64,000 nt of DNA from Gemmatimonadota bacterium (GCA_023554245.1 JAMJQL010000178.1:1-64000); one strand, 5' to 3'. Numbered from the stretch's first letter, positions 20,189 through 29,567 are shown. Numbers and translations are program-made. The notes: generated by a model not told the origin, from the sequence alone.

Positions 20189-21089
20189 GGCGTACCGCTT
20201 TGCGGAGCGATCGACGATCGCGCTGTTGGGCGTCATCCTGCTGTTGCATGCGCTGGCGCCATCGATCGCCGCTCAGGTCCGCTTGACCGACGACCTGGGC
20301 AGGGACATTAGCCTGCCCGATGCGCCGACGCGTATCGTATCCCTCGTTCCGGCCATCACCGAAGTGCTCTACGCGCTCGGGGCCGGGGGTAGCGTTGCCG
20401 GTCGCTCGACCTGGGATGATCAACCGCCGGAGGTGAGGTCCGTCCCCAGCGTCGGGGACGCGCTTCGCCCGGATGCCGAGAGCGTGATCGCACGGAATCC
20501 GGACCTCGTGATCCTCTATGCGGGCTCCGACAACGCTCGGTCCGTGGACCAATTCGAGCGGCTCGATATCGCCGTCCTGGCAATCCGGATCGATGACCTC
20601 GACGATCTGCAGCGCAACGTTCTGCGGTTGGGGGACCTGCTCGGACGCAAGAGCACCGCGGAGTCGTTGTGGGCCTCGATCGAGTTCGATCTCGCGGAAG
20701 TGGCTCGCGCGACTCGTGACCTGCCCCGAACTCGCGTCTATTACGACGTAGCCTGGCCACCTGCGATAACTGTGGGCGCGGGCAGCTATCTGGACACTCT
20801 CGTGTCGATAGCAGGTGGTGAAAACGTCTTCGGGGACCTGGCGGCGCCGTCACCGCAGGTCTCGTTGGAGGCCATCGTAGTCCGGTCACCGCAGCTGATC
20901 CTCGTTCCGATCATGCCCGACGGAATGCCTGCCGACCCTGCAACACGCCCGGGCTGGGCGGTCATACCTTCGGTGCGAGACGGGCGGGTCCGGTCGGTGG
21001 ATGCGGGACTGCTGCACCGACTCGGTCCGAGAATCGGGAAAGCGGCCCGGGCGCTGGCCGAGGTTCTCCACCCGGAGCTGCAGTGGTGA
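20187..21089 (+). CDS. btuF: Cobalamin ABC transporter substrate-binding protein (BtuF-like)
   Basis: 300 residues, periplasmic helical-backbone binding protein. Signal peptide at residues 5-30 ending around PSIAAQ, then PTRIVSLVPAITEVLYALGAG and the NPDLVILYA motif of the BtuF/FepB clan. The TTG start at 20187 is favoured because its Shine-Dalgarno (AAGGA) is well spaced and the signal peptide follows directly; the longer frame from 20139 would lie within riboswitch RNA. Substrate assignment rests on the riboswitch. Confidence 0.85.
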   Translation: MAYRFAERSTIALLGVILLLHALAPSIAAQVRLTDDLGRDISLPDAPTRIVSLVPAITEVLYALGAGGSVAGRSTWDDQPPEVRSVPSVGDALRPDAESVIARNPDLVILYAGSDNARSVDQFERLDIAVLAIRIDDLDDLQRNVLRLGDLLGRKSTAESLWASIEFDLAEVARATRDLPRTRVYYDVAWPPAITVGAGSYLDTLVSIAGGENVFGDLAAPSPQVSLEAIVVRSPQLILVPIMPDGMPADPATRPGWAVIPSVRDGRVRSVDAGLLHRLGPRIGKAARALAEVLHPELQW

Positions 21090-22075
21090 ACTCGGGAGCC
21101 CGCTACCTGGTTCTCCTGGCTCTACTGTTCGGGAGCGCTGCCGTCGGCACGATGGTCGGTCCGGCGGGTCTCTCTCCGGGCGAGGTAGTCGGCGCCTTCG
21201 GAAGCGGCGGAGACCAGATCGCGCGCCGGATCGTAATCGACTTGCGGTTGCCACGAGTATTCGGGGCCGTGCTCGTCGGGGCGTCGCTCGCCGTTTCGGG
21301 GGCCGTCTTCCAGGCGCTACTCCGGAATCCCCTGGCCGAGCCCTACCTGCTCGGCGTTTCCTCCGGTGCGGCGCTCGCCGCGGTCGGAGCGCTGGCTCTC
21401 GGCCTGGGCAGGCTCGGGGGCTTTCTGCTTCCCGTCGCGGCACTGATCGGCGGACTGCTGGCCATCGCCATCGTGTTCGCCGTCGCCCGCGTATCCGACC
21501 GACTCGACACGCGGGTCCTCATCCTGGCCGGGGTCGTCGTCAGCGCTTTCTTCGGGGCGTGCATCACTCTCATTCTGGTCTTCTCGCCTGCCGAGACACT
21601 GCGGTCAGCTTTCTTCTGGACCCTCGGCAGCCTGTCTGGATTTTCCTGGCGGATGGTGGCGGTCCTCGCCGCCTGGGCAATTCCGGCATCCGCCGCCGCG
21701 TGGGGACTCGGACGACACCTCGATGCCCTTGCGCTCGGCGAAGAAACGGCAGCCGCGATCGGGACCGAGGTCGAGCGGATCAAGCGGATCGCGTTCTTCC
21801 TCGCATCGCTGCTGGCCGCTGTCACCGTGAGCGTCGCGGGCGTCATCGGATTCGTGGGACTGGTCGTTCCACATGCCGTGCGGATGGTCTGGGGCAGTGC
21901 ACATCGCGGACTGATCCCCACGTGCTTCCTCGCCGGCGGAGCCGCGCTCCTGGTCGTGGATACGGCCGCGAGGGTCATTGGAGGACCTGTCGAGATCCCG
22001 ATCGGTGTGGTCACGGCGTTTCTCGGCGTTCCCTTCTTCCTCGTCCTGCTTCGCACCCGGGGTGGATCGACTTGA
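21083..22075 (+). CDS. btuC: Cobalamin ABC transporter permease (FecCD/BtuC family)
   Basis: 330 residues, about ten membrane helices. Family motifs: DLRLPRVFGAVLVGASLAVSG near residue 50, FQALLRNPLAEPYLLGVSSGA, and the cytoplasmic coupling segment GFVGLVVPHAVRM. GTG 21083 (or GTG 21086) overlaps the btuF stop. The same family also moves ferric siderophores and heme; the riboswitch favours cobalamin. Confidence 0.88.
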   Translation: MVNSGARYLVLLALLFGSAAVGTMVGPAGLSPGEVVGAFGSGGDQIARRIVIDLRLPRVFGAVLVGASLAVSGAVFQALLRNPLAEPYLLGVSSGAALAAVGALALGLGRLGGFLLPVAALIGGLLAIAIVFAVARVSDRLDTRVLILAGVVVSAFFGACITLILVFSPAETLRSAFFWTLGSLSGFSWRMVAVLAAWAIPASAAAWGLGRHLDALALGEETAAAIGTEVERIKRIAFFLASLLAAVTVSVAGVIGFVGLVVPHAVRMVWGSAHRGLIPTCFLAGGAALLVVDTAARVIGGPVEIPIGVVTAFLGVPFFLVLLRTRGGST

Positions 22076-22884
22076 GCTTCCAGGTGGAGAACCTGACCGT
22101 CCGCTACGGCGAAGCGGGAGAGCCGGCGCTTCGCGATGTCAGCCTGGTCTTCGAACCGGGCGTACATACCTCGGTGCTCGGGCCCAATGGAGCAGGGAAG
22201 AGCACGTTGCTGCGCGCCCTGCTCGGAATCCTCCGCCCCGACTCCGGACAGGCGCGCTTCGAGGGGCGGCCCAGCATGGAATGGCCGCGGCGGGAGCTGG
22301 CGCGGCGCGTGGCGCTCGTATCGGCGACGGAGGAATTCGCCTTTCCGCTGAAAGTGCGCGAGCTCGTAGCCATGGGGCGGCATCCTCATCTGGGGTCCTG
22401 GCGTCCCGCCGGTGACTCCGACCGGGACATCGTGGCGACATCCCTCCGGGAAGTCGGGCTCGATGAGTTCTCCGAGCGCTATCTGTTCACCCTGTCGGCG
22501 GGCGAGCTGCAGCGGGCACGATTGGCTCGGGCCCTGGCGCAGCAGGCTGACACGCTGCTGCTGGACGAGCCGGTCGCGCACCTCGACCTCGCCCACGAGT
22601 ACAACACCTTTCGTCAGATTGCCCAACTGACGAGGGAAAAGTCGCTTACGACGATTACTGTCACGCATCACTTGAACCTCGCCAGCCGGTTTTCGGATCG
22701 GGTCGTGCTGTTGTCGGATGGACGTGTGGCCGCCACAGGCACGCCGCAGGAAGTGTTCACGGCAGAGCGGCTGGGTGCGGCATTCGGCTGCGCGGTGGAC
22801 GTGCGGGACCTCGGCGAGCTGGGGCGGCTCGCCATTCCCGTAGCGCCGGATGGGGACTCGAATGCTGGTGGGCGACCGAGATGA
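22072..22884 (+). CDS. btuD: Cobalamin ABC transporter ATP-binding protein
   Basis: 270 residues. Walker A GPNGAGKST (about 40-48), the Q-loop area VSATEEFAFPLKVRE, signature LSAGELQRARLARAL, Walker B TLLLDEPVAHLDL and the switch histidine in TVTHHL. LSAGE replaces the standard LSGGE by one residue, which is tolerated in this clan. TTG start overlaps the permease stop (TTGA); the long frame upstream of it is a shadow of the permease gene. Confidence 0.9.
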   Translation: MSFQVENLTVRYGEAGEPALRDVSLVFEPGVHTSVLGPNGAGKSTLLRALLGILRPDSGQARFEGRPSMEWPRRELARRVALVSATEEFAFPLKVRELVAMGRHPHLGSWRPAGDSDRDIVATSLREVGLDEFSERYLFTLSAGELQRARLARALAQQADTLLLDEPVAHLDLAHEYNTFRQIAQLTREKSLTTITVTHHLNLASRFSDRVVLLSDGRVAATGTPQEVFTAERLGAAFGCAVDVRDLGELGRLAIPVAPDGDSNAGGRPR

Positions 22885-24758
22885 GGCGGCGGCCGTTCCG
22901 CTCTCTCACCGGGTGTATTGCCCTGGTCATCGCGATTCCTGGGAGCGGTCTGACGCAAGAGGAGGATCGACCTGCCGATCCCCTGGTGCTCCCCGCCATC
23001 GAAGCGACCGTTCGCTGGCGGCCTGGGGATGAGTCTCTCACTCGGTCCGTGTCGGAGGTGCAGTTCGACGGTGCACCGGTCCCGTGGCGCGATCTCGGCG
23101 AGTGGCTGTCGAGCGTTTCCGGATCCTCCACGAGAGGCTCGGCGCTGGCGGGAGGGGAGTTCATCAGCGTTCGGGGCAGTCGCCCGGAGGGCGTTCTCGT
23201 CCTGCTCGACGGACATCCGCTGAACGATCCGATGACCGGGCGGGCGGATCTGTCGACGGTCCCTATCGGGACGCTCAGTTCGGCGACGCTCGTTCGCGGC
23301 GCCTCTTCCGCACGCTACGGTACCGGAGCGATGGCAGGCGTATTGCTCCTCAGCTCCCGAGAAGCGCGCGCGTCCGAGGCGACAGGCGCACTCCGGGTGT
23401 CGTCGTTCGGGGGCCTCGGAGGCGAGGTTCAGGTCGCCGGATCGGGAACCGCTGGCAGGGCCTCACTCTCGATCTCGGCGGACCACGCCGAGAACGACTT
23501 TTCCTTCAAGAATCGCCTGGTTCCGGGTTCTCCCGTCGAAACACGCACGAATACCGACGGCTCGCGCTTCTCGATCGCGTCCTCCGCTTCGCGCGGGCGA
23601 ACCCGCCTCGGGTTCCGGTACGATGCCGTCGAGCGAGGGAGCCCGGGTCCCATGGGGAACCGACTGTTCGACAGGGCGCGGTGGAAGGAGGGAAGAGCGG
23701 TCGCCTCGCTGGGGTGGGAGGGAAGCCGGATCGGGATATCCGGACGGTTCGGTTGGTCCACCTCCGACTGGGATATGGGGACAGGCGGTGGGCAGACCAC
23801 CACTCGGGACGCGCGGATTCTCGGTGCCGGAGTCGAGACGAGGACCGGAGGCCCGGAGAGGCTGGAACTGGCCGGCCGCTTTTCGCTGGAGAGCCTCGAG
23901 GGCGATGACCTCTCCGGAGAGGTCCGGCGGCTGATGATCGGCGGGTCGGCGGCCCGCTCCTTCTCTGTCGAGACATTTCTCGTGCGTCCTGCCATTTCGA
24001 TCGACGGCACGGCCGACGGGGCGGCGGTGAGCCCGGAGATCGGGCTGCGCGTCCCCGTCGGCTCACGCATCGCCCTGCGTGCCAGGGCAGGACAGGCATT
24101 TCGCATGCCGACCCTCGCAGATCTGAATTTCTCGCCGGGATTGCGTGTTCGCTCGAATCCGGATCTCGAGCCCGAGCGTGTCATTCTCGACGCAGAGATG
24201 GGCCTGGAGGGAAGCAGTGACGCGGGCGGATACGAACTGTCCGGAGGAATCTCCGGCTGGTACCGGCAGACCGAAGATCCGATCGTGTGGCTGGCGAGCG
24301 CGGCGGCCCTGTGGACGCCTCGCAACCTGGACAGGCTGGTCAGCTACGGGGTCGAAGGCTCGGTCGAGGTTTCTACGCAGCGAACCCGCTCGGCCGGCTG
24401 GGGATTGAGCGCAGCCGCCACCCTGGATCACAGCCGACTCGGATTCGGGTCGAATCAGAATCCCGTGCCGTATCGCCCCGGCACCGCGGCGACGCTCGGT
24501 CTCCAGCGGTGGTCGACGCGTCTCTCGATCCGGGCCTGGGTCCGCTGGACAGGATCGCGAACCACGACGGTCGCCGGCACCCGGTCGCTACCGGGATTCG
24601 CGACCGCGGATTTCGCCATCGCCTGGAGACCCCCGCTCGGGGTTGCCGGCTTCGAGGTGGAGGGCAGGGTCGACAACCTGCTCGATCGTTACTACGAACT
24701 CGTGGAGCTGCACCCCGAGCCTGGACGTCGCCTCTCGCTCACGGTCAGATATCGCTGA
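22881..24758 (+). CDS. TonB-dependent outer-membrane receptor (BtuB-like)
   Basis: 625 residues. Signal sequence (1-25), plug domain with LGEWLSSVSG, FISVRGSRPEGVLVLLDG and SSARYGTGAMAGVLLL (about 60-160), then a 22-strand-type beta barrel rich in alternating Arg/Gly/Ser. The C-terminus DNLLDRYYELV...LTVRYR is a typical final strand. Starts by ATGA overlap with the ATPase gene and lies under the cobalamin riboswitch, so cobalamin or a corrinoid is the likely cargo. No TonB-box could be assigned with certainty. Confidence 0.87.
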   Translation: MRRRPFRSLTGCIALVIAIPGSGLTQEEDRPADPLVLPAIEATVRWRPGDESLTRSVSEVQFDGAPVPWRDLGEWLSSVSGSSTRGSALAGGEFISVRGSRPEGVLVLLDGHPLNDPMTGRADLSTVPIGTLSSATLVRGASSARYGTGAMAGVLLLSSREARASEATGALRVSSFGGLGGEVQVAGSGTAGRASLSISADHAENDFSFKNRLVPGSPVETRTNTDGSRFSIASSASRGRTRLGFRYDAVERGSPGPMGNRLFDRARWKEGRAVASLGWEGSRIGISGRFGWSTSDWDMGTGGGQTTTRDARILGAGVETRTGGPERLELAGRFSLESLEGDDLSGEVRRLMIGGSAARSFSVETFLVRPAISIDGTADGAAVSPEIGLRVPVGSRIALRARAGQAFRMPTLADLNFSPGLRVRSNPDLEPERVILDAEMGLEGSSDAGGYELSGGISGWYRQTEDPIVWLASAAALWTPRNLDRLVSYGVEGSVEVSTQRTRSAGWGLSAAATLDHSRLGFGSNQNPVPYRPGTAATLGLQRWSTRLSIRAWVRWTGSRTTTVAGTRSLPGFATADFAIAWRPPLGVAGFEVEGRVDNLLDRYYELVELHPEPGRRLSLTVRYR

Positions 24759-24814
24759 TGCCATCCACTTCGCTGTTACGGGGTTCGACGATCGGCCCGG
24801 GAAAGGACAGCCAC

Positions 24815-25978
24815 ATGTCGGACGCTCCTAGAGCTGCAGGGTCTCATTTCCGTCTCGTCCGGTGGCTCGCCCGCGCCCGATTCGCGGTTGTTTCGATTCT
24901 CCTGCTCGCTGCAGTCCCCGCCGGGTGCGGCGACGACGAACCCACCGGTCCGACTCCCGGTGTCGAAGCAGACCTCCTGGCTCTGAATTCGACCGGGCAG
25001 ACCCTCGCTCCGTTTCGGGTCAGCGGCAATTCCGTCGTTCCGGCCGGGTCTCCGGTAGATCTCGGCGCCGGTTTCGACGGGGTGGGAGTGGCACTCCACG
25101 GTTCGATCGCTGCGAGCACCGTAAGCAGTTTCGGCGGCAGTCGCGTGGTGCTCGTCGATCTGTCCGATGGCTTGGTCGCGGAAGCGGTGTTTCCCGGACC
25201 CGAGCCGGCCCTGGTGAATCCCTCGCGGGCGGGATTCGATCCGGAAGGCGTTCTGTGGGTGGGCGGACGGGGCAGCGACGCCGTGTACAGGCTATCCCCG
25301 GGCGCCGGCGTGGCCACGACCGTCGCGACCGATGTGGGGACCTTCGTCGAACGCGTCGTGCCCGCTGGAGACGAGCTCTTCGCGATCGATGCGAACCTCG
25401 ACGACGATGGCGGAACCTACGAGCCGCTCGGCAGGGGGCGCGTCGTCGTTCTGAGCCGGGCGGGCGCGCCTCTGGCCGTGATCGAGCTTCCCGCCGACGC
25501 GCCGAACCCGGCGGACGCGCTGCTCGCAGGGAACCGTCTGATCGTCCTGGCCGGCGGAACCTTCGATCCGACCACCTTCGCCCCGAATTCCGACGGGGCG
25601 CTGGTCACCATAGATCCCGACTCGCGTCAGGTCATATCGAGCCGAACGCTCGATGCGAATGGCGTGAACCTGGCGCTCGGAGCCGACGGAAAGGTCTATG
25701 TCACGACGACCGAGGATTACCTGTCACTGGCTCTGCTGCGGTTCGATCCGCAGAGCGGCAGCTTCGATCGTGGGCCCTCGAATCCAGTCGAGACCCGAGA
25801 CGGATCCGATGCTCGGGTCGATTGTTGGACCGCAACGGCGCTGCCCGACGGGCGGATCGTATGTTCCACGTTCCGTACCGACGCCCCGGGCAGGATGCTG
25901 CTGCTCAATCCCGACGGCACGGCGATCTCGGAGACCGGTTCGGGATTCGGAACGACGGACATCGGAGTTCGGGACTGA
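24815..25978 (+). CDS. Lipoprotein with YncE-like beta-propeller (possible BtuG-type B12 capture protein)
   Basis: 387 residues. Lipoprotein signal with lipobox AAVPAGC (Cys38), then an acidic-Pro linker (DDEPTGPTPG). The remainder is made of repeating propeller-like strands: NPSRAGFDPEGVLWVGG, then LVTIDPDSRQVI, LGADGKVYVTT and SETGSGFGTTDIGVRD. Position directly after the BtuB-like receptor mirrors the Bacteroides BtuB-BtuG pair, where BtuG is a surface beta-propeller lipoprotein that captures B12. That function is inference here. ATG 24815 has AAAGGA; ATG 24758 overlapping the receptor stop would put 19 residues before it. Confidence 0.72.
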   Translation: MSDAPRAAGSHFRLVRWLARARFAVVSILLLAAVPAGCGDDEPTGPTPGVEADLLALNSTGQTLAPFRVSGNSVVPAGSPVDLGAGFDGVGVALHGSIAASTVSSFGGSRVVLVDLSDGLVAEAVFPGPEPALVNPSRAGFDPEGVLWVGGRGSDAVYRLSPGAGVATTVATDVGTFVERVVPAGDELFAIDANLDDDGGTYEPLGRGRVVVLSRAGAPLAVIELPADAPNPADALLAGNRLIVLAGGTFDPTTFAPNSDGALVTIDPDSRQVISSRTLDANGVNLALGADGKVYVTTTEDYLSLALLRFDPQSGSFDRGPSNPVETRDGSDARVDCWTATALPDGRIVCSTFRTDAPGRMLLLNPDGTAISETGSGFGTTDIGVRD

Positions 25979-25996
25979 GCTTCGTCCCGGTCGTAA

Positions 25997-26025
25997 TTGC
26001 CGCCCCGGCATCCGGTTCTTAGCTT
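25997..26025 (+). promoter_or_regulatory. Candidate promoter giving a leaderless recO mRNA
   Basis: TTGCCG, 17 bp, TAGCTT. The -10 ends at 26025 and the recO GTG is at 26032, the distance where transcription should begin, so the mRNA would have essentially no leader. No Shine-Dalgarno precedes this GTG. Confidence 0.5.
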
Positions 26026-26031
26026 TGCGCC

Positions 26032-26769
26032 GTGCCCATCGTCACGACGTCCTGCCTGGTTCTGCAGACCTACCGGTTCGGCGACACCAGCAAGATTCTC
26101 CGCCTGCTGACGTTCGACCACGGTCCGCTTTCTGCCCTCGCGCGCGGTGCGCTCCGGCCGAAGAGCCGCATGAGCGGTGTGCTGGAGCCGTTCGTGGAAG
26201 GGAAGGCGACCCTGTATCTGAAGCCGAACCGGGATCTTCACACGCTGTCCGGCTTCGATCTCGTGCGATCCCGCCAGTCTCTCGGCTCCGACATGGAACG
26301 TTTCGCCGGAGCTTCCGTGCTGGCCGAGCTCGTGCTGCGGCTGGCCCCCGCCGAGAGGGACGAACGTGTGTTCTCGGCTCTCCGGCGCGGGCTCGATGAC
26401 CTGGTTCAGGCGCCGCCCCGGACCGTCACTGCAGTGTCGGTCGCGAGAATCTGGGAGCTCGTTCGCGTCCTCGGATTCGAGCCGGCCCTGAATCGCTGCC
26501 TCTCGTGCGGCCGGGAGGTCGATGACTCCGAGCGTGCGCGATTCGACACGCGGGAGGGGGGCGTTCTCTGTACCGACTGCTCAGCTTCAGGTGACCTGCT
26601 CGAGCCGGCGGAGCTCGCGGTGTTCAGGAAGCTCGCCGTCGACGGTGACATCGCTGTGCCCGGGATCTCGGCCCGGCATGTCCGATTGCTGAAGGAATTC
26701 ATCCGAATCCACGTCGCCGAAGATCTGCAGATCCGGTCGCTGGAGTTTCTGGGTCCGGCAGATGCCTGA
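26032..26769 (+). CDS. recO: DNA repair protein RecO
   Basis: 245 residues. Loads RecA in the RecFOR pathway and anneals SSB-coated strands. N-terminal OB-fold: LVLQTYRFGDTSKILRLLTFDHG and KGR-like ARGALRPKSRMSG. The central zinc finger is present: CLSCGRE followed by CTDCSA. GTG start as discussed for the promoter. The 3' end overlaps selB by 8 bp. Confidence 0.92.
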   Translation: MPIVTTSCLVLQTYRFGDTSKILRLLTFDHGPLSALARGALRPKSRMSGVLEPFVEGKATLYLKPNRDLHTLSGFDLVRSRQSLGSDMERFAGASVLAELVLRLAPAERDERVFSALRRGLDDLVQAPPRTVTAVSVARIWELVRVLGFEPALNRCLSCGREVDDSERARFDTREGGVLCTDCSASGDLLEPAELAVFRKLAVDGDIAVPGISARHVRLLKEFIRIHVAEDLQIRSLEFLGPADA

Positions 26770-28660
26770 CTCCGGTTCAGGCTCCGTGATCGTCGGCACG
26801 GCCGGGCACGTAGACCATGGAAAGAGCTCCCTCGTGAGAGCTCTCACAGGTATCGATCCCGACCGACTCGTCGAGGAAAAGCGTCGGGGACTGACCATCG
26901 AGCTGGGCTTCGCTCCCGTCTCGGTAGATCGGGGGCCACGGATCGAGCTCGTCGACGTCCCGGGCCACGAGGACTTCATGCGAACGATGCTGGCCGGCGC
27001 CTCGGGCATCGACCGTCTGCTTCTCGTCGTCGCGGCCGATGAGGGGCCGATGCCCCAGACCCTTGAACATCTGGACGTCGCCGAACTCCTGGGAATTCGC
27101 CGCGGTGTCGTCGCGCTGTCGAAGATCGACCGCGTCGATGCCGATTGGCAGGGCCTCGTTCTGGACGCCGTACGGGAGGAACTCCAGCGGTTCGGTTCGG
27201 ACTCCGACTGGCCGATACTGCCGATCTCGGTCCTGACCGGAGAGGGCCTCGAGGCGTTGCGTGAGGCCCTGATCGAGACAGCCTCCGAGGTCGTCGAGCG
27301 ACCGAAGACCGATCTCTTCCGGCTTCCGATCGACAGGTCGTTCACGATTCCCGGGGCCGGCACCGTGGTCACCGGATCCGTCTGGAGTGGCTCGGTGGCG
27401 CGAGGCGAAGCCGTGCAGCTGCTGCCGTCGGGGGGCCGGGCCCGAGTGCGAGGAATCCAGCGATTCGGGACAGACGTGGAAACGGTCGGACCTGCCTCCC
27501 GCTGCGCGCTGTCGCTGGCCGGCCTCCCGCTGGAGCGCGTTGAATCGGGTGACATGGTTGTCTCAGACTCCGGCTGGCGGGCGGTTCGGAGGTTCGGCGC
27601 TCGGATTCGCCTGCTGCCCGCGGCCGTCGAAGGGCTGGATCACGCGGACCGCGTGAGGCTTTACCACGGAACCAGTGAGACGTTGGCCCGCGTACTACTC
27701 CAGGACGGTGGGACACTCGCGCCAGGAGAGTCCGCAGCGGCGGTTCTCGTGACACGGGATCCGATCCCATTGCGGGTCCGTGATCGATTCGTCCTTCGGC
27801 GCGTCTCTCCGATGCGGACGATCGGCGGCGGCCGGGTCGCCGAGTTGGCTCCGACCCGTCGCTGGCGAGCGTCTGCCACGAGCTGGATGCGACTGCTCGA
27901 CGCGAAGCCCGACGAGGCGACTGAAATCGCAGTTCGCCTCGCGGCCGGTCAGGGGATCGACCGGTCAGCGCTGGCGCTGCACACCGGGTTTCCAGTCAAT
28001 CCGGATGAAGGCCCCGGGAACGCGGTGGTGCTGTCCGACAGGCTCTTCGCCACGGATATCGTGGACGAGGCGCGTGAAGCGGTGCTCGAGTCAATTCGGA
28101 ATGCTCATGCGGGGTCGCCCCGGCAGCCTGGTGTCCCACTCGAAAGCGTGCGCTCGATGGGTGCGGACCGGTACGCGAGTCCGCTGCTGGAAGAGGTCCT
28201 GAGGGTCCTCGAGTCGGAAGGACGGGTCGTTCGGGAAGGTCCCCTGGTCCGAATCCCGGATCATCGCCCGAGACTGACAGATGCTGAGGAAGAGGCGAAG
28301 ATCGCAGTCTACGGGGCGCTGGCAGGCGGTGGTCTGGCACCACCCTCGCCCGCAAGGATCGAGGAAGCGCACGGCCTGGACCGGGCGCTGCTGCACGACC
28401 TGCTCCGGCTGCTCGAGCGCGAGGGAAGGGTCGTGTCCCTTACGCCGCAACTCTTCCTGACAACTGAGCAAGTGGAGTGCTTGCGGGAGGGAGCGATGCG
28501 GGTGCTGGCGGACTCGGTGCCGGCCTCACCGGCCGCCTTCGGTTCGGAATTCAACCTGTCGCGGCGCGAGGTGATTCCCCTTCTCGAGTACCTCGATCGC
28601 ACCGGTGTGACGCGTCGGACGGGTTCCGGCCGGGTGGCGTCCGATCAGCCGCAGGAGTAG
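26762..28660 (+). CDS. selB: Selenocysteine-specific elongation factor SelB
   Basis: 632 residues. Delivers Sec-tRNA to UGA codons at SECIS hairpins. G domain: GHVDHGKSS (G1, about 14-22), RGLTIELGFA, DVPGHEDFM (G3) and SKID (G4). EF-Tu-like domains 2-3 follow; a C-terminal set of winged helices (about 430-630) contains the expected repeats such as LLRLLEREGRVV. Together with the tRNA-Sec gene at 36.7 kb it shows that the genome can make selenoproteins. Overlaps recO, so probably cotranscribed. Confidence 0.94.
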   Translation: MPDSGSGSVIVGTAGHVDHGKSSLVRALTGIDPDRLVEEKRRGLTIELGFAPVSVDRGPRIELVDVPGHEDFMRTMLAGASGIDRLLLVVAADEGPMPQTLEHLDVAELLGIRRGVVALSKIDRVDADWQGLVLDAVREELQRFGSDSDWPILPISVLTGEGLEALREALIETASEVVERPKTDLFRLPIDRSFTIPGAGTVVTGSVWSGSVARGEAVQLLPSGGRARVRGIQRFGTDVETVGPASRCALSLAGLPLERVESGDMVVSDSGWRAVRRFGARIRLLPAAVEGLDHADRVRLYHGTSETLARVLLQDGGTLAPGESAAAVLVTRDPIPLRVRDRFVLRRVSPMRTIGGGRVAELAPTRRWRASATSWMRLLDAKPDEATEIAVRLAAGQGIDRSALALHTGFPVNPDEGPGNAVVLSDRLFATDIVDEAREAVLESIRNAHAGSPRQPGVPLESVRSMGADRYASPLLEEVLRVLESEGRVVREGPLVRIPDHRPRLTDAEEEAKIAVYGALAGGGLAPPSPARIEEAHGLDRALLHDLLRLLEREGRVVSLTPQLFLTTEQVECLREGAMRVLADSVPASPAAFGSEFNLSRREVIPLLEYLDRTGVTRRTGSGRVASDQPQE

Positions 28661-28667
28661 AGGACTC

Positions 28668-29024
28668 TCAATCCACGTAGTAGAGAAACCTGCCGCAGTG
28701 ATCACATACGTTGATCCGATCATTCCGGCCGACCTCGGAGGACCACGCAGTCGGGATCGCCACGAAACAGCCGTAGCAGATCCCGTTCAACACGGGTGCC
28801 ACCGCCCGGCCCAGCGACTGTGACACTTCCGAAAACCGGGCACGGACCGGTGCCTCCAGACGCCCTGCCAGTTCCTCGATCTTTCCATCCAGAATCTCGA
28901 GTGCCTCGGAGGGGCGCAATTCGAACACAGCCGACTCGACCTCCGAGAGTCCGTCCTCGGCGAGCGACCTCCGCTGGGTCTTCAGATCCTGGAGCTCCAG
29001 GAGAAGCTCGAGCTGCGGGTGCAT
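28668..29024 (-). CDS. Small C4 zinc-ribbon protein
   Basis: 118 residues. N-terminal half is helical and charged, coiled-coil-like (ELLLELQDLKTQRRSL...); C-terminal half is a four-cysteine zinc ribbon, GICYGCFVAIPT and VCDHCGRFLYYVD. This resembles a shortened COG1579 zinc-ribbon protein of unknown, probably nucleic-acid-related function. AAGGAG Shine-Dalgarno; sits 4 bp after ptsN in the same operon and ends 7 bp from the convergent selB stop. Confidence 0.75.
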   Translation of the reverse strand: MHPQLELLLELQDLKTQRRSLAEDGLSEVESAVFELRPSEALEILDGKIEELAGRLEAPVRARFSEVSQSLGRAVAPVLNGICYGCFVAIPTAWSSEVGRNDRINVCDHCGRFLYYVD

Positions 29025-29028
29025 GGAT

Positions 29029-29490
29029 TCAGACTCCTTTTTCCTCCAGCAGAGCGAGGAACTCCTCCGGTGTCTCGATCGCCGCGAGGCGCTCCGGAAT
29101 GTCGGACTCCTTGCCGAACTGAGCGATCTTGCCCAGAACCGGCAGGTACTGGTTGGACACCTCGAGCGGCGGGGCTACGATCAGGAAAATGTTCTGAACG
29201 GGTTTCTTGTCGATCGCATCGAAATCGAGACCGCCCGGCTTGCGGCCGAAAGCTACTCTGAGGCGATTTACGACCAGTGACCGGCAATGGGGAATCGCAA
29301 TCCGGCGGCCGATTCCCGTCGATCCCAGGTTCTCCCGGCGCTTCAGCATCTTGAACAGGATCGCCTGAGACTTCTCGTCCAGACCGAGAAGACCCACCAG
29401 TTCCTTCAGTGCCTCATCCTTGGTCTCGGCTTCGAGATCCAGCTTGATCGCGTCTTCCGAAAAGAAGTCGCGGAGTTGCATCTGCTGCAT
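29029..29490 (-). CDS. ptsN: PTS IIA-like nitrogen-regulatory protein (PtsN/EIIA-Fru type)
   Basis: 153 residues. EIIA fructose/Ntr fold with the phosphohistidine motif GIGRRIAIPHCRS (His about 69) and IFLIVAPPLEVSNQYLPVLGKIA. No EIIB/EIIC follows, so it is more likely a regulator than a transporter part. ATG 29490 has GGGAG at good spacing; the frame is open for 31 codons upstream without conserved sequence. It may receive phosphate from the enzyme I/HPr pair encoded at 13.6-15.7 kb, or from a nitrogen-type pair elsewhere. Confidence 0.85.
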   Translation of the reverse strand: MQQMQLRDFFSEDAIKLDLEAETKDEALKELVGLLGLDEKSQAILFKMLKRRENLGSTGIGRRIAIPHCRSLVVNRLRVAFGRKPGGLDFDAIDKKPVQNIFLIVAPPLEVSNQYLPVLGKIAQFGKESDIPERLAAIETPEEFLALLEEKGV

Positions 29491-29567
29491 GTATCGGCTC
29501 CCTGGCACGAAAGGGCGCAAGACCCTCGAATCGTTTGAATCCCCACCGACGGTGGAGTGCAACCTGC

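Noticed and set aside
21001-22071. Apparent long N-terminal extension of the BtuD-like ATPase
   Set aside because: It overlaps the whole permease gene in another frame and is Arg/Gly-rich; the TTG at 22072 coupled to the permease stop is the natural start.
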